Source of the DNA: Opitutaceae bacterium
GTDB lineage: Bacteria; Verrucomicrobiota; Verrucomicrobiia; Opitutales; Opitutaceae
Direction: 5' to 3'
DNA: 41,662 bases
Assembly (NCBI GenBank): GCA_025360455.1
Contig: JANYCF010000037.1
Coordinates: forward strand, 1-41,662
Made by a program: the position numbers and the translations under genes. Shown here one piece after another: positions 24,482 to 32,783 of this stretch. The notes under the pieces were generated by a model. The model was not told the DNA's origin and did not search any database. It saw only the letters and a program-made list of their open reading frames with translations. How positions within the stretch are numbered: the first letter of the stretch is position 1; each line of letters begins with the position of its first letter.

Positions 24482-25132
24482 TTAAAATATACGTTCAGGC
24501 ACGAAAACAATGTCGTCGGGCTGCAAGCGGAATTGGGCTTCCTTGGCTGTTTCGTTGAGATAGGAGGCTACGTTGACGGTGAAGGAAACTTCCTTGCCAT
24601 CGACTATGCGCATGACTTTGACGGCGTCCGTCCGGGCCACACGGGTAAAACCACCGGCGCGGGTGATGGCGTTGACGATACCCATCTGGCTGCGCTCGAT
24701 CGAAAATTCGACCAAGAACGGTGCGTTGACCTGGCCCAGTACCGACACCGTGCGGGGCGCATAGGATTCGAAGGAGAGAATAACCTGCGGGTCGATATAG
24801 TACCCTTCGTCGTGATAACGTTTTTCCATCAAGACTTCGGTCTCGCGCAAAGTAAGCCCACCGACCTTGACCGTGCCGAGCAAAGGTACGGAAATTTCCC
24901 CTTGGGAGGAGACACGCTGGAACAACGTTTCGTCCGCTTCCCCGGTAATGTGAAACCGGATCTGATCATTTGAAACGATGCGGTAGTCGGGATTAGCAGG
25001 TTTGGGGGCCGGATTTGCCGGGGTGGTTGGTTCCGAAAAAAGCGTCACGACGAGCAGGCCGGCGCATCCAGAGACAAGCCGGCGCAAGCGACTCACGGTC
25101 CGGTGGACGGAAAAGGAAGGATGCGGTTTCAT
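24482..25132 (-). CDS. Wza-like polysaccharide export protein
   Basis: This 216-aa protein has the Poly_export (PES) domain YRIVSNDQIRFHITGEADETLFQRVSSQGEISVPLLGTVKVGGLTLRETEVLMEKRY (about 49-105) and one SLBB domain, VSVLGQVNAPFLVEFSIERSQMGIVNAITRAGGFTRVARTDAVKVMR. The N-terminus LVSGCAGLLVVTLFSEP is a signal segment, with a Cys at LVSGCAG that might be a lipobox but does not fit it well. It is shorter than enteric Wza (about 380 aa), as seen in the BY-kinase-linked short Wza forms. It should assemble the outer-envelope export channel with the kinase encoded next. The gap to the beta-barrel gene is 6 bases. Confidence 0.93.
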   Translation of the reverse strand: MKPHPSFSVHRTVSRLRRLVSGCAGLLVVTLFSEPTTPANPAPKPANPDYRIVSNDQIRFHITGEADETLFQRVSSQGEISVPLLGTVKVGGLTLRETEVLMEKRYHDEGYYIDPQVILSFESYAPRTVSVLGQVNAPFLVEFSIERSQMGIVNAITRAGGFTRVARTDAVKVMRIVDGKEVSFTVNVASYLNETAKEAQFRLQPDDIVFVPERIF

Positions 25133-25138
25133 GTGATT

Positions 25139-26299
25139 TTAGAAATGATAGGTTGAGCCCAAGGTGAAGAGGTCTCGTTTGTACTCGGCGAAATCTTTAC
25201 TGGAATTTTGTGAGGTGTGGTGCCAGGCGAGGGAAACGCGAAAACGGAGCGAGGGTTGGTAGGCGAATTCTGTCCCCACATCCCAACTCTCGTCGCTGCG
25301 GTCCTGTACCGTACGGCTGTAGATTGCATGTGTCGTGCCGATCTGGAGATTATATTGCCAACGCTCGATGATTTCGTGGGTGAAGGTCAGGGAAGCACGG
25401 CTGCTTTTTTCGGTTTGCCCGTCGGGTGCATAGTTGGCCCCGCTGTAGGCGGTCAGGGTGAGCCGGCGGTGGGGATCGGCCGTCCAAGTGAGATCGGCGC
25501 CGCCCACCGGGAGATTGATGCGGTTGACATATCCCCGGGTGTAACTGACCCGCCCGAATCCGACATAAACGCTGCCGGTGAGCTTGGCGGTTACTTCACC
25601 CCGCAGCCGGATGGTGGCATAATACTCCGTGCTGTCGACCAGGTCAAAGGTTCGGGCCGGATCATTCGGTTTGGAATGGCCCAAGGCGGCGCCAACATTC
25701 AGGGAAAGTTCGGTGCGCTTGTCGTGCTGGAAGGCGAGACCGAGGAAGGCCTCGCCGCGGTTGCTTTGGTTGAGCTTGACCGAGTCGAATTTTTTTTGGT
25801 CGAAGGCCGCAGTGCCGCGCAGACCGAGTTTTCCCGTGAGCGGGAGGTAACCTTCGGAGTCGAAGAACAGTTGTTTGGTCTGAACGCGTTCCCCGAGGTA
25901 GATATTCGGCTGGGAACTTTTCAGCCAGAAAGCTTCCGCCCGGTACACGGGCAGGACGTCGTTGGCATTTGGGTAAGCGTAGATGGCATCGAGCTTCAAA
26001 TCGGTTTGGTTGGGCTGCCGTTCATTCATGAACACGGTGTGCGTCACCCCGCCGTTGATTCTGAAGTCCGTGCTGGAATTGTGGCGGGCGAAGGTCAGGT
26101 AGGGATTCGCACTGACGAACATATCACCCAAACCGTCATGACTGACGGTTAGGTTGGAATCATAGCCCAGCGAACCGCTCAGCGCACTGGTCAAGGCCCA
26201 ATCGTTGGATTCCCAAAGGGAGCCATAGGCGATTGGGGCCAAGACCAACAGGACGAACGCACTCGGATAACCGTGAAGTCTTTTGGCGGATCGGGACAT
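25139..26299 (-). CDS. Outer membrane beta-barrel protein of the EPS cluster
   Basis: This 386-aa protein has a signal peptide (YPSAFVLLVLAPIAYGS). The rest is made of alternating polar/hydrophobic strands ending in aromatic residues and finishes on ...LGSTYHF, the C-terminal Phe typical of barrel proteins recognised by the BAM complex. Strands such as LRFRVSLAWHHTS, YNLQIGTTHAIY and VYVGFGRVSYTRGY suggest a 14-18-strand barrel. It resembles the EpsL/BBP2-type outer membrane proteins that accompany exopolysaccharide operons, so it may aid polymer passage. It lies between the initiating transferase and the Wza-like gene with 6-base gaps on both sides. The exact family could not be fixed. Confidence 0.82.
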   Translation of the reverse strand: MSRSAKRLHGYPSAFVLLVLAPIAYGSLWESNDWALTSALSGSLGYDSNLTVSHDGLGDMFVSANPYLTFARHNSSTDFRINGGVTHTVFMNERQPNQTDLKLDAIYAYPNANDVLPVYRAEAFWLKSSQPNIYLGERVQTKQLFFDSEGYLPLTGKLGLRGTAAFDQKKFDSVKLNQSNRGEAFLGLAFQHDKRTELSLNVGAALGHSKPNDPARTFDLVDSTEYYATIRLRGEVTAKLTGSVYVGFGRVSYTRGYVNRINLPVGGADLTWTADPHRRLTLTAYSGANYAPDGQTEKSSRASLTFTHEIIERWQYNLQIGTTHAIYSRTVQDRSDESWDVGTEFAYQPSLRFRVSLAWHHTSQNSSKDFAEYKRDLFTLGSTYHF

Positions 26300-26305
26300 C
26301 TTGGA

Positions 26306-27874
26306 CTAGTGAGCGTTCTTAATCTTAAACATCGTCGCTACGATACAGTAGAGATCGAGGAGCGGACTCCAGTTCTCTAAATAGTATAGGTCGGCCTCGA
26401 TGCGTTTTTTCAAGTCGGTATCTCCCCGTAGGCCATGGATCTGAGCCCAGCCAGTGATGGCGGTGCGTACTTCATGGCGGGCGTTGTAGTTTGGGATGGT
26501 GTCCTTGAATTTTTCTATCAGTTCCGGACGCTCGGGCCGGGGGCCCACCAAGCTCATGTCGCCGACCAGCACATTCCAGAACTGCGGGAGTTCATCGATG
26601 TTGGTCTTGCGCATGATGGTGCCGATTTTAAGGCGACGCGGATCTTCTTTTTGGCACCAGACGGCACCGGATTTGGCTTCGGCATCGACACGCATGCTAC
26701 GGATTTTTAAAATGTAGAAGGTGCGGCCACTGCGGCTGGTGCGCAATTGACGATAGAATATCGGACCGGGTGATTCCAAGTACACCAGCAAGGCAAACGG
26801 CGGAATGATGAACGAGCAAAGTACCAGTCCGACGATGGAACCGGCGATATCCATGCCTCGTTTGAAGACGCGATTGATGGTCCGGTCCAGTGGCAATTGA
26901 CGGACGCCGAGCAACGGTACACCGCTGGCGGTTTCTACTTGCAGTCCGGAGTTCAAAGCCGGGAAGTATTCCGGCACCAGCTGGAAATTAAGCATCTCCC
27001 TTTGGCAAAAAGTGATGAGGTGTTGGATCTCACTGGATGAGCATGAGACTTCGGAAAGAATCACCGCATCGGCATGGCAATCGGCGACCAATTGAGGCAG
27101 GGAGGAATAATCTCCGAGCACGGCCACCTCGTTCGGCGGGGAAGTGGTGAACTGCCCATTCGGCATCGGGACGCAGCCGATGATTTCTTGGAGCTGGGCG
27201 AGATCTCCGCGCATGGCCTTGCGCAGATGGGTGGCCCGGTCATTCCATCCGACCAAAATCACGCGTGCGCTGGCCGCTTCTTTAACCCGGGGTTGAATCA
27301 ACAGGATGAAGGAAACTAGCCGCCACATCATGAGGAATACGACCAGGGTGATCATGCAGTACATGACACCGATGCGCGGTGAGAAATCCGTTACGCGAAA
27401 AACTCCAATGAATGCCCAGATTAGAATGGACCAAATAGCTGCCGCTTTAAGAATGTTTTTCATCCAGCGTTGCACGCGGTATAGGTTCGCGGTTTCGTAG
27501 GTCTTGAACAACATCATCAGCCAGACGAAGGCGGCGCCCCCGCCGATGCTCCAAGTGGCGAGTGAGGCATTGAGAATGGGCTGATGGGCAGAATTTAGCA
27601 CGCCGCCGAGGCGTTGCCATTCGCGCAATTGCAGGCCGGCAAAAATCGATCCGCAGGCGACCAGCAGATCGCCCGCCATGATGATCGCAGCCAGCATGAA
27701 GGCGTATTCACGCGGCACGATCTGCGAGTGGCCTGATTGTGCTTGGTCGGTACCAACAGGTGTTGCTTGCGCACTGGAGCTGCCTGCGCTGGTTGAGCGA
27801 GGGAAAAGCAGCAAATTGGCGGGCGAAAATCCAGCCGAAGCTGAGCGCACGTCAGAAGCGATTGTCGAGTTCAT
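26306..27874 (-). CDS. Undecaprenyl-phosphate sugar-1-phosphate transferase (initiating)
   Basis: This protein of about 522 residues (ATG at 27874, MNSTIASDV; the track start at 27937 adds 21) is of the WcaJ/WbaP/EpsB polyprenol-phosphate hexose-1-P transferase type. It has several N-terminal membrane helices, a CoA-binding-like middle domain (ARVILVGWNDRATHLRK) and the catalytic C-terminus: KRGMDIAGSIVGLVLCSF, PGPIFYRQLRTSRSGRTFYILKIRSM, KTNIDELPQFWNVLVGDMSLVGPRPERPE and ITGWAQIHGLRGDT. It starts repeat-unit synthesis by loading a sugar phosphate onto undecaprenyl phosphate at the inner membrane. It is the first gene of the cluster, behind a 430-base leader, and uses no obvious ribosome-binding site. 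I give no symbol because the sugar is unknown. Confidence 0.92.
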   Translation of the reverse strand: MNSTIASDVRSASAGFSPANLLLFPRSTSAGSSSAQATPVGTDQAQSGHSQIVPREYAFMLAAIIMAGDLLVACGSIFAGLQLREWQRLGGVLNSAHQPILNASLATWSIGGGAAFVWLMMLFKTYETANLYRVQRWMKNILKAAAIWSILIWAFIGVFRVTDFSPRIGVMYCMITLVVFLMMWRLVSFILLIQPRVKEAASARVILVGWNDRATHLRKAMRGDLAQLQEIIGCVPMPNGQFTTSPPNEVAVLGDYSSLPQLVADCHADAVILSEVSCSSSEIQHLITFCQREMLNFQLVPEYFPALNSGLQVETASGVPLLGVRQLPLDRTINRVFKRGMDIAGSIVGLVLCSFIIPPFALLVYLESPGPIFYRQLRTSRSGRTFYILKIRSMRVDAEAKSGAVWCQKEDPRRLKIGTIMRKTNIDELPQFWNVLVGDMSLVGPRPERPELIEKFKDTIPNYNARHEVRTAITGWAQIHGLRGDTDLKKRIEADLYYLENWSPLLDLYCIVATMFKIKNAH

Positions 27875-27952
27875 GTAGGTATAGCATTGGGTTGGCTCGG
27901 ACTGTATCCGGACCGAGTTGTTCCGGGGGGGAATCACCTACTACTGCTTGGG

Positions 27953-27994
27953 TAAAAAGAACGGGTGCAACTTGTCACTGCACTGTCCACCCGT
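27953..27994 (-). terminator. Possible attenuator or terminator hairpin in the EPS leader
   Basis: On the minus strand ACGGGTG (27994-27988) pairs with CACCCGT (27967-27961), with a 20-base loop, and TTCTTTTT follows at once. The shape is that of an intrinsic terminator placed about 80 bases before the first EPS gene. It may end transcripts from upstream or act as an attenuator. If the sigma-54 element nearby is used, the 5' arm would be only partly transcribed, so the two calls compete. Confidence 0.35.
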
Positions 27995-27997
27995 AAT

Positions 27998-28013
27998 TGC
28001 ATGAAGGGTGCCA
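27998..28013 (-). promoter_or_regulatory. Possible sigma-54 -24/-12 promoter
   Basis: The minus strand reads TGGCACCCTTCATGCA. The GG and GC dinucleotides have the ten-base spacing of the sigma-54 consensus TGGCAC-N5-TTGCW, and only the first T of the -12 element differs. Transcription would start near 27987, about 110 bases before the initiating transferase. This is a single-site match made by eye, and no sigma-54 activator is encoded in the window. Confidence 0.35.
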
Positions 28014-28271
28014 CAAAAAATGAATATTTCTTCACATCTTTGTTATGTAAGCCGAGCTGTTGCTCGGTGAGAAATAAGATGCCCGCGCCTAATAGGACAT
28101 GGGCGGTTCACGAGACAGCCTCTATAATATGAAGCGTGAAATCGAACTTGCCGTTAAAATATCGTAATCAGCGCACAAGACATTCTGGTTTTTTGCGCGG
28201 TCTTTGTGCTGCGCGAGACAACGAATTTCACGAAGCCCGCTGAGCAATGGGCCCAGTTGCGATCTGGCCAG

Positions 28272-28295
28272 CAGAATATTTAAAGCAATATTCTG
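28272..28295. terminator. AT-rich palindrome after the DciA-like gene
   Basis: CAGAATATT and AATATTCTG form a perfect 9-base stem with a 6-base loop, 10 bases past the stop of the DciA-like gene. No T run follows on either strand, so it could be a weak terminator, an mRNA-stabilising end or a protein-binding site. Confidence 0.35.
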
Positions 28296-28304
28296 ACCGA
28301 ATGA

Positions 28305-28685
28305 TTAACCCGTTCTGAGCGCCAGACCTTTGATGCCTTCGCAGCCGGGGAGTTTTTTCACTTTGGCCAAAATACTCAGGCGGTGCATGAAGAGTTCGTT
28401 GCGGACCACGGCGTGCGAGACGAGGACGATGAGCTGCGCGCGCTCGACGACGAGCGGGTGCGAGTAAGTGGCGTTCGCGACGCCGACGAGCTCGGGCCAT
28501 TGATCGCGGATGCTGTGCTCGAGTGAATCGTGGCTGATCCGGTATTTGACGAGCAACGTATCGATGAGCGCGCCGAGTTCGGTGGCTTGGCGCTTTTTCG
28601 AGCGGCCACGATCCCCGGGGAGTTCGCGCAGATCGGCGATCAGGTTCTCCACGGTGCGGCTGAATTCTTTGGGCTCGGTGGACAT
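28305..28685 (-). CDS. DciA/DUF721 family protein
   Basis: This 126-aa protein fits the DUF721 (DciA-like) family: a basic N-terminal region, then ...IRDQWPELVGVANATYSHPLVVERAQLIVLVSHAVVRNELFMHRLSILAKV, with the W-x3-VG-x3-A-x2-(T/S)-x-P pattern. DciA is the ancestral loader or partner of the replicative helicase DnaB in bacteria without DnaC. The track start at 28688 is a TTG directly before an ATG; I use the ATG at 28685. It lies 170 bases downstream of the ABC exporter, with a nested palindromic repeat between them, and is unrelated to the polysaccharide genes on either side. Length is normal for the family. Confidence 0.8.
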   Translation of the reverse strand: MSTEPKEFSRTVENLIADLRELPGDRGRSKKRQATELGALIDTLLVKYRISHDSLEHSIRDQWPELVGVANATYSHPLVVERAQLIVLVSHAVVRNELFMHRLSILAKVKKLPGCEGIKGLALRTG

Positions 28686-28694
28686 CAAAGAAAA

Positions 28695-28845
28695 TTAATC
28701 ACGAATTTTCCGGATGGACTCGGATGAGACAGAGTAGCCGCGTTGGAGCGAAGCGACAACGTGGTGATGACCACGCTTTCGCGCACGCTCAAGCGCGGCT
28801 ACTGGTGGTTGGTCATCCGTGAACATCCGTGAAATCCGTGGTTAA
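28695..28845. repeat. Nested palindromic intergenic repeat
   Basis: The outer arms are TTAATCACGAATTTTCCGGATG at the left and, on the opposite strand, a similar sequence ending CATCCGTGAAATCCGTGGTTAA at the right. Inside is a second inverted repeat, GTAGCCGCGTTGGAGCG (28734 on) against CTCAAGCGCGGCTAC (ending 28802). The inner unit recurs at 32884-32968. This looks like a REP/MITE-like element filling the gap between two genes. Confidence 0.65.
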
Positions 28846-28855
28846 AAGACTTGGT

Positions 28856-30724
28856 TTAACTCGCGCCCTGCTGCCGATCATAGAGCGATTTATAGAGGGC
28901 GTTGCCGGCGTAGAGCGAGGCGTGGTTACCTTGGGCGACAATCTCGCCTTGGTCGAAAACCAGAATCATCGACGCGTCGCGGATGGTGCTGAAACGGTGG
29001 GCAATGATCAGCACGGTTTTGCCGACAACGAGTTTTTTCAACGCGTCCTGCACGGCGGCTTCACTGTCGGAGTCGAGGGCGCTGGTGGCTTCGTCCAGAA
29101 TGAGAATAGGCGCGGCGCGGAGGAAGGCACGGGCGATGGCGATGCGTTGCTTTTGGCCACCGGAGAGAAGAGTGCCGCGTTCGCCGACCATGGTGTCGTA
29201 GCCTTGGGGCAGTTTGCTGATGAAATCATCGGCGTGAGCATTGCGGGCCGCAGTCATGATTTCGTCGCGCGTAGCGCCCTCGCGACCGAGGGCGAGGTTC
29301 TGATAAATAGTGTCGTTGAAGAGCACAGGTTCCTGGGAAACGAGGGCGATATTCCGGCGTAGGTCGGTGAGCCGCATGGCGCGGAGATCAATGCCATCAA
29401 TCGTGACGCCGCCGCTGGTGACCTCGTAGAAACGCGGCACAAGATTGGCGAAGGTGCTTTTGCCGGCGCCACTGGGGCCGACGAGCGCACAGATCGTACC
29501 GGCGGGAATGCGGGCGGTGATCGTTCGCAACACGGGCTCATCGGGCCGGTAGGCGAAGCCGACGCCGCTGAAGTTAATATTGCCCTGTAACCGGTCGACT
29601 TTTGCCGGGGTGGTTGGATCAGCAATGGTAAGCGGTGTGTGGAGGATTTCTTCGATCCGGTTGAGGGAGGCGGTGCCCTTCGTAAACTGGCTGTGCAGAT
29701 TGCCTAGTTTTTTCATCGGTTCGTAGCATACAAAAAGCGCCCCCACAATCGACACGAACACTGACAGGGTGATACCGGCGTAATAGGCAGAGTAGAGCGA
29801 GAAGGCGATGCCGAGCGAGGCGATGACCTCGATCGACGGGGATAGCATCTGCGAATACTTGACCACCTTGAGCTGAACCCGAAAAAGTTTCTTGGTGGTT
29901 TGCTGGAACAGGCCGATTTCCCGTTCCTCCAGGCTGAAGGCGCGTACCTCCCGGGCGGCTGAAAGGTTCTGGTTCGCAAGATCGGAGATGTCACCGAGCA
30001 GGCGTTGATTTTCCTCAGCGCGGCGCAATAGTTTTCGCCCGATGAACCGCACCGGGAAAACGCAGATCGGGACGGCGGCCAGCGATGCGAGAAATAGTCC
30101 GGCTTCGTGGTTCTTTAGGGAGATCCGGGCCAGAAAGTAAACGGCACTGGCGAGGGTCAGGGGTTGGATAACGAGATCGCTCGCACTGCTGGTAATTACC
30201 TGCTGAATCACTTGAGTATCTGCGGTGAGACGGGAGAGCAGATCGCCGGTGCGGTTCTTGCCAAAATAGCTCAAGGGCAGGTATTGCAAATGGCGGTAGA
30301 GTTCGACTCGCACAGCCTCCAGCACGCCAATGCCGCAATAGCTCATCAGGAAGTTGTTGAAAAAACCGCTGATGGCACGAATGAGAAAGATCAGCGGAAG
30401 CAGCAGCGCGAATAAGGCGACATCCTGCGGAGGCAAGGTGCGGTGGGCCTTGATCTGCTCGGTGCGCGCAGCTTGTTCTGCGATTTCTGCTTGGCTCGGA
30501 CCCGGCTTGCTGGAAAACCAAAATTTCGGCATGCCGCCGATTTTGGCTACGGGAGCAACTTCGTTGCCCGCTGCGTCCGTGAAGATTCTTGGGAAAATCT
30601 CATTCATAACGGTCGGGAGACCGTAGCCGTAAACGATGGCGCTCATCGCGCCAAAAATCAGCGCGAAGGTCAGGGCCAGGCGGCGGCCCCGCAGATAGCG
30701 CAGGTAGGGAAGAAATCGTTTCAT
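28856..30724 (-). CDS. MsbA-type ABC exporter (fused membrane and ATPase domains)
   Basis: This 622-aa half-transporter has six membrane helices in the first 340 residues and then a nucleotide-binding domain: Walker A GPSGAGKST (416-424), signature LLSGGQKQRIAIARAF (519-534), Walker B ILILDEATSALD (540-551) and the switch His in LIIAHRFSTIRDA. The family exports lipids, lipid A or peptides. An insertion of about 55 mostly polar residues (44-98, DAAGNEVAPVAKIGG...KAHRTLPPQ) sits in the first extracytoplasmic loop, unlike E. coli MsbA, which is shorter there. It follows two Opp-type permease genes after 145 bases. The substrate is not known, so I leave out a symbol. Confidence 0.9.
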   Translation of the reverse strand: MKRFLPYLRYLRGRRLALTFALIFGAMSAIVYGYGLPTVMNEIFPRIFTDAAGNEVAPVAKIGGMPKFWFSSKPGPSQAEIAEQAARTEQIKAHRTLPPQDVALFALLLPLIFLIRAISGFFNNFLMSYCGIGVLEAVRVELYRHLQYLPLSYFGKNRTGDLLSRLTADTQVIQQVITSSASDLVIQPLTLASAVYFLARISLKNHEAGLFLASLAAVPICVFPVRFIGRKLLRRAEENQRLLGDISDLANQNLSAAREVRAFSLEEREIGLFQQTTKKLFRVQLKVVKYSQMLSPSIEVIASLGIAFSLYSAYYAGITLSVFVSIVGALFVCYEPMKKLGNLHSQFTKGTASLNRIEEILHTPLTIADPTTPAKVDRLQGNINFSGVGFAYRPDEPVLRTITARIPAGTICALVGPSGAGKSTFANLVPRFYEVTSGGVTIDGIDLRAMRLTDLRRNIALVSQEPVLFNDTIYQNLALGREGATRDEIMTAARNAHADDFISKLPQGYDTMVGERGTLLSGGQKQRIAIARAFLRAAPILILDEATSALDSDSEAAVQDALKKLVVGKTVLIIAHRFSTIRDASMILVFDQGEIVAQGNHASLYAGNALYKSLYDRQQGAS

Positions 30725-30869
30725 GCGTGGACGAAGTGGGCTCGGGGTAATTGCACTGACGAGCTATGACGAGTCGCGACCGCTGCGTCGAGCGCGTCCC
30801 TTGCGTCACGATAATCCGCCGTGCCGTACGACGGGAAGGGCTGGAGAGAACGTGGAGGGGGAAAGGGCA

Positions 30870-31769
30870 TCAGTCTTTGGCGGAACGCACATCCAAAGCG
30901 TCCCGCAGGCCGTCGCCGAGAAAATTCAGCGAGAGCAGCGTGAGGGAAAAAAGCGAGCCGGGGAAGACGAGGAGCCACCAGGACTCTTCCATTTTCTCCG
31001 CACCATCCTTAATGAGCGTGCCCCACGAGCTCATCGGTATTTGGACGCCCAGGCCGAGAAAACTCAGGAAAGCCTCCAGCAGCATGACCGCAGGAATGGT
31101 GAGCGTCGCGTACACGATTACGGGGCCGAGCAGATTGGGCAGCAGGTGGCGGAAGATAATCCGCTGATGGGAATAGCCGAGGGCACGGGCAGCCTCGATG
31201 AATTCCATTTTCTTCAGCGATTGGATTTGTCCACGCACGATCCGGGACATCGTGATCCATTCCACCGCGCCGATGGCGACGAAGAGCAGGTAGATATCCC
31301 GGCCAAAAAAAACCATGAGCAGAATCACCAATAACGTGAGCGGGAGAGAGTTGATGATGTCGGCCAGTCGCATCATAAAGCTGTCCGTTTTCCCGCCGGC
31401 GTATCCCGCCACCGCGCCGTAGACGACGCCGATGGTGAGGGCCACGGCCATGGCGCATACGCCCACGCCGAGAGAAATGCGCGCGCCCATCATGATTCGC
31501 ACCAGCAGATCGCGGCCCAGCTGATCGGTGCCGAGCCAGTGGGTGAAGCTGGGGGGAGCGAAAGCATTGTTCAGCTCCTGCTCATTATAGGAATAGTGGG
31601 AGAACCAAGGACCAGCGATGCCCAACACCGTGAGGGCGAGTAATATTCCTCCACCGAAAACTGCCAGTCGGTTACGACTCAGCCGGTGCCACGCATCAGT
31701 CCACAACGAATGGCCGGGCTCGATGTTGGCGGGCAGGGAGGGTGGAGTGAGTGTGGAGGTGGATGCCAT
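30870..31769 (-). CDS. ABC transporter permease, OppC/DppC type
   Basis: This 299-aa permease has an N-terminal OppC_N segment (SRNRLAVFGGGILLALTVLGIAGPWF). HWLGTDQLGRDLLVRIMMGARISLGVGVCAMAVAL is the diagnostic block of OppC/DppC proteins. The EAA loop reads EFIEAARALGYSHQRIIFRHLLPNLLGPVIVYATL, which contacts the ATPase. Together with the OppB-type gene 96 bases upstream it forms the inner membrane channel for import of peptides or another solute. No matching ATPase or substrate-binding protein gene lies in the window, so those partners must be encoded elsewhere. Confidence 0.93.
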   Translation of the reverse strand: MASTSTLTPPSLPANIEPGHSLWTDAWHRLSRNRLAVFGGGILLALTVLGIAGPWFSHYSYNEQELNNAFAPPSFTHWLGTDQLGRDLLVRIMMGARISLGVGVCAMAVALTIGVVYGAVAGYAGGKTDSFMMRLADIINSLPLTLLVILLMVFFGRDIYLLFVAIGAVEWITMSRIVRGQIQSLKKMEFIEAARALGYSHQRIIFRHLLPNLLGPVIVYATLTIPAVMLLEAFLSFLGLGVQIPMSSWGTLIKDGAEKMEESWWLLVFPGSLFSLTLLSLNFLGDGLRDALDVRSAKD

Positions 31770-31865
31770 CAGAAAGAATTGACCACCGAGAATATTGAAA
31801 ACACGGAATGGTTCGTTCGTAGTACGCGAGCCTTCTGACTTTCGGTGTATTCCGGGGTGATCATC

Positions 31866-32783
31866 TTATTCAAATCTTAGCTTGGGGTTGAGCCACACTT
31901 GCACGATGTCGGCGGCAAGATTGCAGAGTACGGTCATCGTGCCGTAAAGGACGGCCAATCCGGTGATCAGGCCATAGTCGCGGCTGGCCACGCTGTTGAC
32001 GAATTCGCGACCGAGACCGGGGATTTGGAATATGGTTTCGATGATGAAAGAACCGGTGAGAATACCGGCGATGGCGGGGCCGAGAAATGAAACCACCGGG
32101 GCCAGCCCGCCGCGCAGCGCGTGGCGGAAAATAATGCGGCTCTCACTCGCCCCTTTGGCGCGGGCGGTGCGGATATAATCGAGGTTCAACACTTCCAGCA
32201 GACCGCCGCGGGTGAGCCGCATCAGGTAGGCGGCATAGACGAAGCCGAGGGTGAGCGAGGGCAGGACACGATCATCAGCGTATTCCCAGCCGGAAACGTT
32301 GAACCATTTGAGGTAGATGCCGAAGACCAGGGCGAGGATCGGGCCGAGCACGAAAGTCGGTACGCAGATTCCGATCAGGCCGGTGACGGAGCAGAGATAA
32401 TCGAGCCAGGTGTTGCGTCGCGCGGCGGCGAGGATGCCGAGAGGCAGGCCGAGCAGGAGGGCGACGCTGAGGGCGAGGCCACCGAGTTCAAGCGAGGCGG
32501 GGATTTTGGCGGCGATGATTTCGTTGACCGTGCGGTTGGTGAATTTGAACGATGGACCGAAATCGCCTTGGAGCAAGTGGCCAAGGTAGGTGACGTATTG
32601 CCGCCAGAGTGGTTGATCGAGGCCGTAGTGTGCGTTCAGGTTTTTGAGGATTTCCGGCGAGACGGCTTTTTCCGCAGTGAAGGGGCCGCCCGGTACGAAA
32701 CGCACCATGAAGAAGGTGAGCGTCACAATGACGAACAGCACCGGGACAAGTTGCAGCAGACGGCGGAAGACGAAACGTAGCAT
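31866..32783 (-). CDS. ABC transporter permease, OppB/DppB type
   Basis: This 305-aa permease has the classic OppB/DppB start MLRFVFRRLLQLVPVLFVIVTLTFFMVRFVPGGPF, then LNAHYGLDQPLWRQYVTYLGHLLQGDFGPSFKFTNRTVNEII. The EAA loop is IRTARAKGASESRIIFRHALRGGLAPVVSFLGPAI. IIETIFQIPGLGREFVNSVASRDYGLI is typical of its C-terminal part. It works as a heterodimer with the OppC-type protein encoded just downstream. It lies 246 bases beyond rfbA, and that gap is filled with palindromic repeats, so it probably has its own transcription start. Confidence 0.93.
   Translation of the reverse strand: MLRFVFRRLLQLVPVLFVIVTLTFFMVRFVPGGPFTAEKAVSPEILKNLNAHYGLDQPLWRQYVTYLGHLLQGDFGPSFKFTNRTVNEIIAAKIPASLELGGLALSVALLLGLPLGILAAARRNTWLDYLCSVTGLIGICVPTFVLGPILALVFGIYLKWFNVSGWEYADDRVLPSLTLGFVYAAYLMRLTRGGLLEVLNLDYIRTARAKGASESRIIFRHALRGGLAPVVSFLGPAIAGILTGSFIIETIFQIPGLGREFVNSVASRDYGLITGLAVLYGTMTVLCNLAADIVQVWLNPKLRFE

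Larger units (their letters stand above)
27875..28304. other. Leader/promoter region of the exopolysaccharide cluster
   Basis: No gene was found in this 430-base gap. It contains two perfect hairpins, CAGAATATT/AATATTCTG (28272-28295) and CCGAGC/GCTCGG (28052-28067). On the minus strand it also holds a sigma-54-like element and a GC-rich inverted repeat followed by a T run, both described separately. The gap is AT-richer than the genes. The promoter of the whole polysaccharide operon must lie in or upstream of it. The ORF 28228-28500 on the minus strand mostly shadows the DciA-like gene and was not accepted. Confidence 0.6.

Noticed and set aside
25217-26152. 311-aa plus-strand ORF
   Set aside because: It is antisense to the outer membrane beta-barrel gene, which has a signal peptide, barrel strands and a C-terminal Phe.
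28228-28500. 90-aa minus-strand ORF
   Set aside because: It is mostly a frame-shifted shadow of the DciA/DUF721 gene with Arg-rich composition.
30723-31334. 203-aa plus-strand ORF
   Set aside because: It is antisense to the OppC-type permease; the charged composition is the complement of membrane helices.
32121-32780. 219-aa plus-strand ORF
   Set aside because: It is antisense to the OppB-type permease, acidic and without motifs.
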